A stretch of 28,103 nucleotides of DNA, taken from assembly GCA_037176905.1 (NCBI GenBank), contig JBBBWG010026757.1, forward strand, positions 1 through 28,103, in the 5' to 3' direction. Position numbers and translations under genes: made by a program. The notes beneath the pieces were generated by a model. It saw nothing but the letters and a program-made list of their open reading frames with translations, made no database searches and was not told the DNA's origin. Numbering within the stretch: position 1 is the stretch's first letter; every line of letters starts with the position of its first letter. Source of the DNA: Azolla pinnata (taxonomy: Eukaryota; Streptophyta; Polypodiopsida; Salviniales; Salviniaceae). This document shows positions 1 to 7,917 of the stretch, piece after piece.

Positions 1-80
1 TATATATATACATAGATTATACATGCATATAAGTATATATATACATATACATATACATAGATTATACATTCATATGTAGC
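1..80. repeat. AT-rich TATA/CATA repeat at window edge
   Basis: Alternating TA/CATA sequence. A segment of about 26 bp containing ATAGATTATACAT occurs twice (near 12 and near 56), so this is a short imperfect direct repeat inside a microsatellite. No gene signal. Confidence 0.7.
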
Positions 81-416
81 AATACGTGTCACACGTTTGT
101 AGTGTACGAAAAACGCAACAACGATAAGGCTCCCCTTGCTTCTTCTTTATTGATCCGCAAATCGAGTGATTATCGTATTAGACGTGGGTAGAAACACAAA
201 AGAAGAAAGGATCGGAATCGGAGCCGATCGATCACACGTATCATGTCCTTGTTACTAATCACACATACACATAACAATACCACTGCTGATAGGGATTAAG
301 AAGAAGAACAAGAACAACAAGAAGCTCAATCATCGACGACGATATGCATAAGTTATGGCTTAAGAATAAGAAGATAATTAGGGTTTCGATAAGAGTCCTT
401 TCTTCTTCTTTTTTTG

Positions 417-447
<31 letters not shown>

Positions 448-810
448 GTTGACGATGCGCACGACACTTGTAATGGGCCCCGACAAAGAGACGCGAAAGA
501 TAAACGCAAGCGTGGGGCAGGCATAAAACATCTCGATAAATCTATTGTGCATATACGCGATTCCGTGACCATTGTAGATTTCTATATATGCAGTGTGTGT
601 GTGTGCGGAAACCGTGTTGTTTAATGAGCCCGAGGGCGAGTGCGAATCGGATCTAGCACCGCGAAATTCGCCGCTTCTTGTGTACCACGCTGAAAGTCGG
701 CTCGTAATCGCTCGAAGAAGCTTTCGTGAACGTTCCCGGAAGCTCTTCGGACAACAGTAAGCGACAAGAATGATTGGGTTTCTAGTACGCGAGTGCTTAT
801 ATATGTATGA

Positions 811-881
811 CTGAATGAATGAATGAATGAATGAATGAATGAATGAATGACTGCATGAATGACTGAATGAATGCATGAATG
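811..881. repeat. GAAT tetranucleotide microsatellite
   Basis: Near-perfect run of GAAT units followed by variants containing GACT and GCAT. It explains the Ile-His-Ser-Phe repeats in the minus-strand open frames. Confidence 0.9.
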
Positions 882-1182
882 TATGAATGCATATCTTACA
901 CATGAGAAGCAACTGACATACCAGTTTGTTCGCTTCGATTGCACATCGTTGGGCGATCGATCCTATCATGCTTCATGTCATAACACAGTTGCATTGTGAG
1001 CATATTATTCCATGTGCATGCGGATTTGGTGCAACAAACTTTACTCTTAGGCAAGAGGTTTGTTGTTGCACATACAACTGCATACATACATACACACACA
1101 TGCATACATAAAGTAATACACATGGGTGTGTGTGCAAAGCTTGAGAAGAAAGGAATGACATCCATGCATGTGTGCATATAGA

Positions 1183-1216
1183 CATAGATAGATAGATAGA
1201 TAGATGGATGGATGGA
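1183..1216. repeat. GATA/GATG microsatellite
   Basis: Runs of GATA then GATG units on the plus strand. Confidence 0.85.
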
Positions 1217-1320
1217 TATAGTTATATATACATATGTTGTAATGATCACAATGCATGTGGCAAGTGGGGTGTCGAAACGAAAAATACAAAAGGGGGAAAG
1301 AACCACACAACATGGGAAAG

Positions 1321-1468
1321 TGGATGATGATGATGATGACAGCGGCAGTGACGATGATGGTGATGATGATGATGGCGGCAGTGACGATGATGGTGATGAT
1401 GATGATGGCGGCAATGATGATGATGGTGGCGGTGATGATGATGATGATAGCGATGGTGATGATGGCTT
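1321..1468. repeat. GAT-type triplet microsatellite
   Basis: About 150 bp of GAT, GGC and GAC triplets. All reading frames through it are open, giving Asp-, Met- or His-rich shadows. There is an internal higher-order period of about 39 bp: the block GGCGGCAGTGACGATGATGG occurs near 1373, with a similar block starting near 1331. Confidence 0.85.
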
Positions 1469-2090
1469 TGACACTGTGATCGACGTGCGTTGATCGATCG
1501 TCGACGAGGCGCCGTAAGGAGAGGATTTGGCCACATGTGCGATCGGCAGAGATCAGATCGGTGGAACTGTATCGAATTGCTCGGATCCTTCTCGTTCTCT
1601 GTCTGCATCTGTACATATACGCTTATACATGCGTATTCGGAGGCTCTGTTAGTTTGAGCTGGTGGGGGTTAATCCGCTTTAGAAAGAGCGTTTTCACGAA
1701 AATGTAATCGACAGGAACAACGGGCTAATCTGCTTAATATATCCACATCTGTTTTTTCTTTTTTTTGACAAATATTCTGTCATTAGTTATCTAAAAATAA
1801 CGACGGAAACAACACATCTAGCATTTCATATCGAATGGAAGGATAACCCTTCTTTATATTACGAATAATGGTGTACCTAGATCAAATTATATAGCACCTA
1901 TGTGGTTATTTCCTGCCACCAGCAACACGAAAGTGTAAACTCTTTGTATAAGTTGTACAACCTTTACAGCCTTTTAACTAATGGCAAGATAATGTTTTTG
2001 GTTCTGATTAGCACCAAACCTGAGTGCGAAACTTGCGAGTTGTGGCAATGCGACATGTTGTTATCATACATAAGCTAGCTAGATATCGAG

Positions 2091-2463
2091 AGCTTGGCCT
2101 GAGAAGCCCCCCGATGGAATGTACTCGCTACCCCGATGAATCTGCCAGCTAGATCTAGCTGGCTTTAACAAGACCCAGCATAGCTTAAAGGCTTTGCTTG
2201 CCAGAGCAAGCAAGGCCCCGGAAAGGCCCTCTCCGCCGAATCTGGAGACGACTGAAAGCCGCAAGGCGTGTCCCCAAAGGGCCCAGGCCATCATGCATGT
2301 GAGGGCGGATGATGCGAAACGCATGAATGATCCGATCCCGATACATGGGATCGATGCCTTTCTTCACGTGCATACGTACGATGGCATGCACTGCCAGCAT
2401 ACATCATGCATGGAGGATCATGTGAAGGAGGCGACGATCCGGTGGCACTATCTGGACCACTGA
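2091..2463. other. GC-richer unique segment, no gene identified
   Basis: About 370 bp of non-repetitive, GC-richer sequence between AT-rich DNA and a long TATG microsatellite. Short open frames exist on both strands but none resembles a known protein or has clear splice boundaries. It contains a perfect 20-bp palindrome at 2144-2163 centred on AGATCT. Confidence 0.5.
2144..2163. repeat. 20-bp perfect palindrome
   Basis: The sequence reads identically on both strands, centred on AGATCT with GCCAGCT/AGCTGGC arms. It has no loop, so it is a symmetric site rather than a hairpin with a spacer. Function unknown. Confidence 0.8.
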
Positions 2464-2905
2464 TATATGTTTGTATGTATGTGTGCATGTATGTATGTAT
2501 GTGTGTGTGTATGTATGTATGCATGTGTGTGTGTATGTATGTATGTGTGCATGTATGTATGTATGTGTGCATGTATGTATGTGTGTGTGCATGTATGTAT
2601 GCATGTGTGTGTGTGTATGTGTGTGTGTATGTATGTATGCATGTGTGTGTGTATGTATGTGTGCATGCATGTATGTATGTATGTGTGTATGTATGGATAC
2701 ATGGATGTATGCATACAGCCCATTTGTAAAGACATGAGATTTCTCTTAACAAACTCCCATAAACTCATGTATGTATGTGTATGTGTGTGCATGCATGCAT
2801 GTATGTATGTATATATGCATGCATACATGTATGTATGTATGTATACATACACATATACATCCATTCATTTGTAAAGACTTCTCTTAACAAACTCCCATCA
2901 ATAGA
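2464..2905. repeat. TATG/TGTG/TGCATG microsatellite with duplicated flank
   Basis: About 240 bp of ATGTATG, TGTG and GCATG units (2464-2703), a unique segment at 2721-2760, a second TATG/CATG array (about 2767-2858), and a second copy of the unique segment at 2866-2898. The two unique segments share CATTTGTAAAGAC and CTCTTAACAAACTCCCAT; the second lacks about 7 bp. The array-plus-flank unit is therefore tandemly duplicated. Long open frames here are Cys/Val/Met-Tyr or His/Thr repeats and are not genes. Confidence 0.85.
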
Positions 2906-3140
2906 ATGAGAACCAAAACCAAAACAAACAAAACCAAACAAACAAACTGACCCCCCCCAAAAAAAAACAAAGGAATGTAATGTACTTATGAACTACTTCT
3001 CCCCTTTTTTGTTTCTTTTTTGCTTCTTCTGCAAAAGCACACATAAATAAATGCACAAACCTTTTTCTCTTTTTCTTTTTCCTGAAAGCAAACAAAATGG
3101 TTGGGGGGGAGAGAGAGAGAGAGAGAGGCTCCAAAACCTA
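2906..3140. other. AT-rich intergenic DNA with homopolymer runs
   Basis: Contains AAAAC-type repeats, C8 and A8 runs, T-rich tracts and a GA repeat (about 3108-3127). No coding signal. Confidence 0.6.
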
Positions 3141-3560
3141 CCCAAAAAAATTGTTTGATCAATTTGTTGATTACATTTTTTTTTAAGCCTGGTAAAAGTA
3201 AAAAATTACAAATTAACGTCTAATTTTGATCTTTCTCTCTCAAAGGTAATGTCTAATTGATCGATTAACATCAAATTAATTATATTCAAGTACAATAGTA
3301 AGGAATCAAATTACCCAAAAAAAACGGCTGACAAAATCGTAAATCACATTTGAACGCCCACGGAACTAAAAAATTTACGAATTAATGCCTAGTTCTAAAA
3401 TCATCGCTCGACTAATTGATTAACACCAAATCAATTAACTGTGAGCTAAATTAACATCGAGTTAATTCACTGGTTAACGTTCGATTGATTCGATCAACAC
3501 CAAAATTAACGTGTGAATCGATTGATCAGATTCGGAAAACTTACGAGCTTTTTTGTCAAT
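3141..3560. repeat. Dispersed AT-rich element, copy 1
   Basis: Rich in the motif ATTAACRYC and its variants (ATTAACGTC, ATTAACATC, ATTAATGCC, ATTAACACC). The stretch at about 3317-3400 (poly-A, then ACGGCTGACAAAATCGTAAA, then ACGCCCAC, then TTACGAATTAATGCCTA) aligns in order and orientation with about 11263-11345. Two related copies 8 kb apart imply a dispersed repeat family. No transposase frame is present and no clean terminal inverted repeats or target-site duplications were identified. Confidence 0.55.
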
Positions 3561-3845
3561 CGAATGTAGTTAAGAGACTCAATTTAAGAGCGATGAGGGG
3601 GAAACGATCACGTCTTCTCTTTTTACAGAATTAATTGCGTACTAATCTCATCTTAAGCTGAAGATAAAGATTAATTTTTGTAATTTCCTTTTTCTGTTTT
3701 TCTGGCCGAATTTCCCCATTTTACCTATTTTCAAAAAATTGCTTATGTGGATGCAAGAACAAAAAAAACAAACAAATTCAGTTTTGTTTTGTTGTTTTGT
3801 TTTACAATATCTGGGGAAAATCTGAATTTTGTTTTCCGTTTTTGT
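3561..3845. other. AT-rich intergenic DNA
   Basis: T/A-rich sequence with GTTTT repeats (about 3780-3802). Only short low-complexity open frames on the minus strand. It leads into the promoter-like segment of gene A. Confidence 0.5.
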
Positions 3846-3849
3846 CATA

Positions 3850-3905
3850 AAATCGGCCGATTTATGACGTCACGCTGACGCCAGAGGGAGATATGCTGAC
3901 GTAAG
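3850..3905 (+). promoter_or_regulatory. bZIP-type TGACG cluster with palindromes, putative promoter of gene A
   Basis: Within 55 bp lie a 14-bp perfect palindrome (3850-3863, AAATCGGCCGATTT), immediately followed by a palindromic TGACGTCA (3865-3872), then two more TGACG motifs (3876-3880 and 3897-3901). TGACG is the core bound by plant TGA-class and related bZIP factors, and TGACGTCA is a classic bZIP palindrome. The cluster sits directly upstream of the pyrimidine-rich leader of the DUF506 gene, where a promoter is expected. Assignment as a promoter is inferred from motif density and position. Confidence 0.5.
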
Positions 3906-3975
3906 AGAGAGACAGGCGGTTAGATGGCGGTCCCGCCAAAACAGACGGTCGATCCCCCGCTAAATTTAGAGGCTC

Positions 3976-4098
3976 TTTTGTTCCTTCTTCTTTTCCTTCT
4001 TCTTCTTCTTCTTCTTCTTCCTTTTCTTCCTTCCTTCCTTCCTTCTCTTCCTTCCTTCCTTCTTCATAAACCAGTCCTCTCTCAGAGAACCATCGTCG

Positions 4099-4129
<31 letters not shown>

Positions 4130-4130
4130 C
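3976..4130 (+). repeat. TTC/TTCC and TCG triplet tract in leader
   Basis: Pure pyrimidine TTC and TTCC repeats (about 3976-4062), followed by a TCG run near 4095-4125. It is the kind of polypyrimidine tract common in plant 5' leaders. It produces a Leu-rich open frame with no family resemblance. Confidence 0.85.
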
Positions 4131-4139
4131 TCTCCGACT

Positions 4140-4340
4140 CAGAGAATTTCGTCGTCCTCCTCGCCATCGCCATCGCCATCGCCTTCGCCATCGCCTTCGC
4201 TTTCATCTCCTTCGCCTTCATCGCCTTCATCGCCTTCATCGCCTTCATCGCCTTCGCCTTCCCCTTCGCCTTCATCGCCATCGCCATCGCCATCGCCTTC
4301 ATCGCCTTCATCGCCTTTGCCTTCGCCTCGCGTTCCTCGT
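4140..4340. repeat. TCGCCT/TCGCCA hexanucleotide minisatellite
   Basis: About 200 bp built from TCGCCA, TCGCCT and TCATCGCCT units with 6- and 9-bp periodicity. All units are multiples of three, so several frames stay open and read as Ser-Pro or Lys-Ala-Met repeats. Confidence 0.85.
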
Positions 4341-4695
4341 CTTCGCCTCCATCGCCAGCCATTCTCGTTTGGCTTCTTCCGTTTCTCTCGCGCCGTTCTC
4401 CATCGACACGCCACCATCTCCCGCTCCGCCTCCCCTCGCTTCGCCTATAGCATCTCCATTCTCATTCACCAGCTTCCCCCATCTCCTGCTGAGGAAACGG
4501 CATTCTTTTTGTCTTGGCTTCTTCCGTTTCCCGTCCCTCTCTGATTATACGGCCATCGTTATTCGTTTCCCATAGAGAGAACAGCACATCTTCTCCTTCT
4601 TCCATATCCGTCTCTCTCACACAACCATCTCCCATTCTCTCTATATCCTTTTCCGTCCTTTTTCTATTCAGTTTCAGGGCCCTATCGTCGTCGTC

Positions 4696-5241
4696 GTCGA
4701 AATCATCACCTCCATCATCACGACCATCAATATCCTTCCTGTTCTTATCCTTATCTCTTTCATCGGTGTCTTGTCTTCCCTGATCGCAAACAGCATCATC
4801 AGCAGAAACCTCCATCCCCGTGCACACAGATAGATGATCAGAGCTTGTCATATCTTGCACGGCAACGCCTGTAAGTACCTCTCATTCTCTCCGGTAGATC
4901 TCTCTTTCCACTAACTTCCGAGTCTATGTATTGAGTTTTCGTGCAATGCTCATTATGCCTATGCTCATTGAGTCGAAATCATCACCTCCATCATCACGAC
5001 CATCAATATCCTTCCTGTTCTTATCCTTATCTCTTTCATCGGTGTCTTGTCTTCCCTGATCGCAAACAGCATCATCAGCAGAAACCTCCATCCCCGTGCA
5101 CACAGATAGATGATCAGAGCTTGTCATATCTTGCACGGCAACGCCTGTAAGTACCTCTCATTCTCTCCGGTAGATCTCTCTTTCCACTAACTTCCGAGTC
5201 TATGTATTGAGTTTTCGTGCAATGCTCATTATGCCTATGCT
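4696..5241 (+). repeat. Exact 270-bp tandem duplication including a 5' splice site
   Basis: 4696-4965 and 4972-5241 are identical along their length by direct comparison, with a constant offset of 276 and a 6-bp spacer (CATTGA, 4966-4971). The spacer nearly repeats the sequence around the junction. Each copy contains the end of the candidate leader exon and its GTAAGT donor (GT at 4871 and 5147). The lack of any difference in non-coding DNA suggests a very recent event or an assembly artefact. Confidence 0.95.
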
Positions 5242-6189
5242 TCTGCGCGCAGCACTATCAACCAATAACAGTATATATATCTATACACATTTGTAAATCT
5301 ACGTAGGTACGTGTAGGCCGAGTGAAGTATATTTGTGCGAGTCTTCATGTTATCTGGTTCAAGATGTGCTTTCTGTGTATGAACAATCACTTTGAAATTA
5401 TATCTTTATACTTTGAATAGTTAGTTCGTCTCCATCGATTTTTCTCGGAAGTTTACATCCCTTCTGCTAACCTTTTCCTTCTATTCTGCCTGTTGATTCC
5501 ATCTGAATTTTTCAGAATGTCAGGTAGGATTCCTTTACTACTCGATACTGATTAGCACAATGCTAGAGTGTATTTCCTTTTGATCGTATTGTAGGGTGTA
5601 AGTAGAGTAAAATTTTGGATTTGTTTTGCTGATTGACAAGTTACTCCAGAGAAGTACAGCGATTACTTCATTTCGTCATAGGATTGGATTGATTTTGACT
5701 TCTGTAAACGATTTGTTCACACAGAATATTTCTGAACGGTAGAATGTGAGGTAGAAATGTAAGCATGGAATATATTTAGGATCATGAGATCAGGTACTGG
5801 AGTTTAGCATGAGAAGCTCTATACAAATTATATTGCTGCAGAATGAACGGACAGAAAGTTGGAACTTCAAACTAAATTTCCTTCATCTCTGTAAATCGAA
5901 CTCTCATATAGGATGAGAATTCAGGAAAGTTTTTGAAAGGTCGCTCATTTTTTCCATGCTAATACTGTAAGAAAGGAAAATTTCAGAATGGAAGCTACCT
6001 AACATCAAGAACTTTTGGCATTTGTTGTCTGCTTCTAATTTGGATAGAATTTGACAGAAGAGAAACAGCATAAAAAACTCGAACAGTTTGTTTTACCTTC
6101 TCGCCATGTGGAAAGGACCTCTCCGATAGAAAACAAGGCAACGTGCAGAAGAAAATATTAGCATTTTTCTACTTTCTTTGTAGGTAACC

Positions 6190-6435
6190 GGAAAGTATAA
6201 AGAGGCTTCTTCGAAAAGGAATGGGAGAGGAAGGTTAAAGAAAATCTGGTTTGGAGATAGAGAGGATTACACGAATGAAGAAAACATACGAAAGAAGATT
6301 AGTTAAAGAATTAGAAAGTAATGAGGAAAAGAGAAAAAAAAGAGAAGGAAGAAGAGAAAAAGGTAGTGAAGGAAGAACTTAGAAGAAAGGAAAGGGTAAT
6401 GAAATGATACAAGGAGAGAGAGAGAGAGGATGTGA
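6190..6435 (+). repeat. Purine-rich tract in leader intron
   Basis: About 250 bp of strongly purine-skewed plus strand (GAA, AAG, GAGA repeats, ending in a GAGAGAGAGAGAGG run around 6414-6429). It is the opposite skew to the pyrimidine-rich exonic leader upstream. No coding potential. Confidence 0.6.
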
Positions 6436-6663
6436 AGATATGCGTGTCTTTGCAACAGTGAGTAGATATGATGGTGGTGGGAGAAAAATAAGTTAGATAT
6501 GACTTAGCTTCCGGAAGACGTTAACACGTTTCTTTCTAAATTATATACATTGCTTTCTGAGAGTCAAATGTTCCACGCATCGTCATCTCCTCCCTCTTCT
6601 TGCCTTTTTTCCCGTTCTTATTCGTGGATTTCTCAATCGTCAAACACCATCCTTCTATCTCTG

Positions 6664-7145
6664 ATGCTTGATTCAAGCATTCTTTCTTAACATAGTTTTG
6701 TCGTTCCTGTAATTTCCCTATTCCTTGGCCTATTCCTTGGCCCCATGCTTCATTTACAGGTCTAAAAAAGCGGGAACTTTTTTATTTTTTAATGTAATGA
6801 AAGTCCAATTCGTTCCTAGTCTGGTTCTCAAGCATTCTTTTCCTTAGCATCATCATTCTCATCATAATCTTCACTCTATCGTATCTGCTCTGATATTTTC
6901 TCATTCCTGTAACCCATATTCCTTACTTCTCTTGCTTTTCTTAAACGTGATGAAAACCTAACATGCTCCAAGTTTGATCTTTGATTCCTGCATTTTTTTC
7001 TTCAACATCACCATAATCTTCGCACCGTCACATCTGCTCTGGTATTTTCTCTTTTCTGTAATCCTCTTATTCTTGGCACTACGGCTCCATTTGTTCTAGA
7101 AAAGCTGGATTTGTGCCATTTTTAACGTAATGAAAGCCTGATTTC
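6664..7145 (+). repeat. Three diverged tandem units of about 150-175 bp in leader intron
   Basis: Units beginning near 6664, 6820 and 6972 each run in the same order: a TTGATTC/TGGTTCT-CAAGCATTCTTT-like start, a CATCATAATCTTC-like segment (second and third units), TTCCTGTAAT/TTTCTGTAAT, then a conserved end with ACGTAATGAAAGCCT-like sequence (near 6794, 6946 and 7125). Divergence is considerable, so this is an old local triplication. Confidence 0.6.
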
Positions 7146-7359
7146 TTCTACTTCTCTGCGTGCATTTTCTTTTCTCTAATACTTTCTGTGATTCACAAGT
7201 AGTTTTTGTAATCTGTTTTTCTGTCTTTTGCAGGTTTATTGGAAATTCTTTGACTTCATAGCCAAATTTCCTATTGACAGGTGAGAGAACGCTTTTCTTG
7301 CTAAAATTCCTTCCCAAGCAATTGTGATTCTGATTCTTCCTGCTCACCTTTCTCTCTAT

Positions 7360-7496
7360 GCAGTCCTCCGTTTATTTGTCACGATTCTTTTTTGCAGTTT
7401 TGTTTCAATTATACACACACACACACACACACACACACATATTTGCAGTCCTCCTTTCGTTTTTATCATGATTCTTTTCTGCAGTTTTGTTTCAGA
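7360..7496 (+). repeat. Duplicated 52-bp segment flanking a CA microsatellite
   Basis: 7360-7411 and 7445-7496 match (both start GCAGTCCTCC, continue with a CGATTCTTTT/TGATTCTTTT segment and end GCAGTTTTGTTTCA), separated by a CA repeat (about 7412-7440). It lies in the proposed leader intron between the 7280 donor and the 7539 acceptor. Confidence 0.75.
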
Positions 7497-7651
7497 TATA
7501 GGCTTGCTAAGGACTGTACAATTTATCTTCTTTTTGCAGGTTTATAGTGAAGACGAATAGCATTTAGAGAGAGAGGGACACCATAGTGAAGTTTTTTATT
7601 AACAAGGATATTTGCACTTCCTCGGCATAATTAGCATTGCTGGCATCTCTT

Positions 7652-7830
7652 GATATCACCCAATATTGCTAGATTATTAAGGTTTCGTTGATATCTTCTG
7701 ATATCACAGGTATTTGTTGATATCTTCTGGTATCACAGGTATATCAACGAATTATTGATCTTTAGATATCACAGGTATATCAAAGCATTATTTCTATCTT
7801 CTCAATATCGCAAATCAAGCATTCTTGATA
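7652..7830 (+). repeat. GATATC / TATCACAGGTAT repeats in 5' UTR
   Basis: TATCACAGGTAT occurs at 7702-7713, 7731-7742 and 7767-7778, with related GATATC elements at 7652, 7690, 7719 and near 7828. They lie between the last leader acceptor and the start codon of the DUF506 gene, so they are probably transcribed. Each copy carries CAG|GTAT, which resembles both splice-site consensuses. Confidence 0.7.
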
Positions 7831-7917
7831 TCTCTCTATACTTCTAACAAAAATCTAATAGCTGGATTGGATTGGATCAATTGATACCTTAAATCATTCC
7901 TGGCACTAGCCAAAGGC

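Larger units (their letters stand above)
81..2090. other. Intergenic region rich in microsatellites
   Basis: No reading frame here looks like a protein. The longer open frames on both strands are made of translated simple repeats (His/Asp/Met/Ser runs or IHSFIHSF-type repeats). Recognisable simple repeats are a CTTT tract (about 408-447), GAATGAAT (about 811-870), CATA (about 1078-1110), GATA/GATG (about 1183-1216) and a GAT/GGC/GAC triplet tract (about 1321-1468). Non-repetitive GC-richer patches at about 620-770 and 1480-1620 could hold exons of a gene that extends beyond the window, but I could not find convincing splice-bounded coding sequence in either. Confidence 0.6.
3970..7917 (+). 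other. Long intron-containing 5' leader of the DUF506 gene (inferred)
   Basis: A pyrimidine-rich stretch (3976-4920) has the look of a plant 5' UTR and ends at a strong splice donor (GCCT|GTAAGT, GT at 4871), repeated exactly at 5147 by the 270-bp duplication. Downstream are pyrimidine-rich acceptors at 7233 and 7539. The first opens a 47-bp candidate exon (7234-7280, followed by GTGAGA); the second opens the segment running into the start codon at 7918. About 5.25-7.2 kb would then be leader intron, consistent with T-rich, ATG- and stop-strewn sequence. Exact transcript structure is uncertain; other small exons are possible (for example around 5513-5525). Confidence 0.5.

Noticed and set aside
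620..770. GC-rich patch whose minus strand reads RASGNVHESFFERLRADFQR
   Set aside because: Could be an exon, but no clear acceptor or donor frames it and alternative frames are equally open, so not annotated as coding.
259..1616. Several minus-strand open frames up to 236 residues
   Set aside because: They consist largely of translated microsatellites (Ile-His-Ser-Phe, His, Ser or Ile/Thr runs), are open in overlapping frames and show no splice or family support.
2291..2874. Cys/Val/Tyr- and His/Thr-rich open frames on both strands
   Set aside because: All six frames are open because the DNA is a TATG/TGTG repeat; no gene.
4108..5136. Minus-strand Lys-Ala-Met/Glu-Gly-Asp repeats and acidic frames ending in MQDMTSSDHLSV
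   Set aside because: They are antisense to the pyrimidine-rich leader of gene A. The second frame appears twice only because of the 270-bp duplication. No homology recognised.
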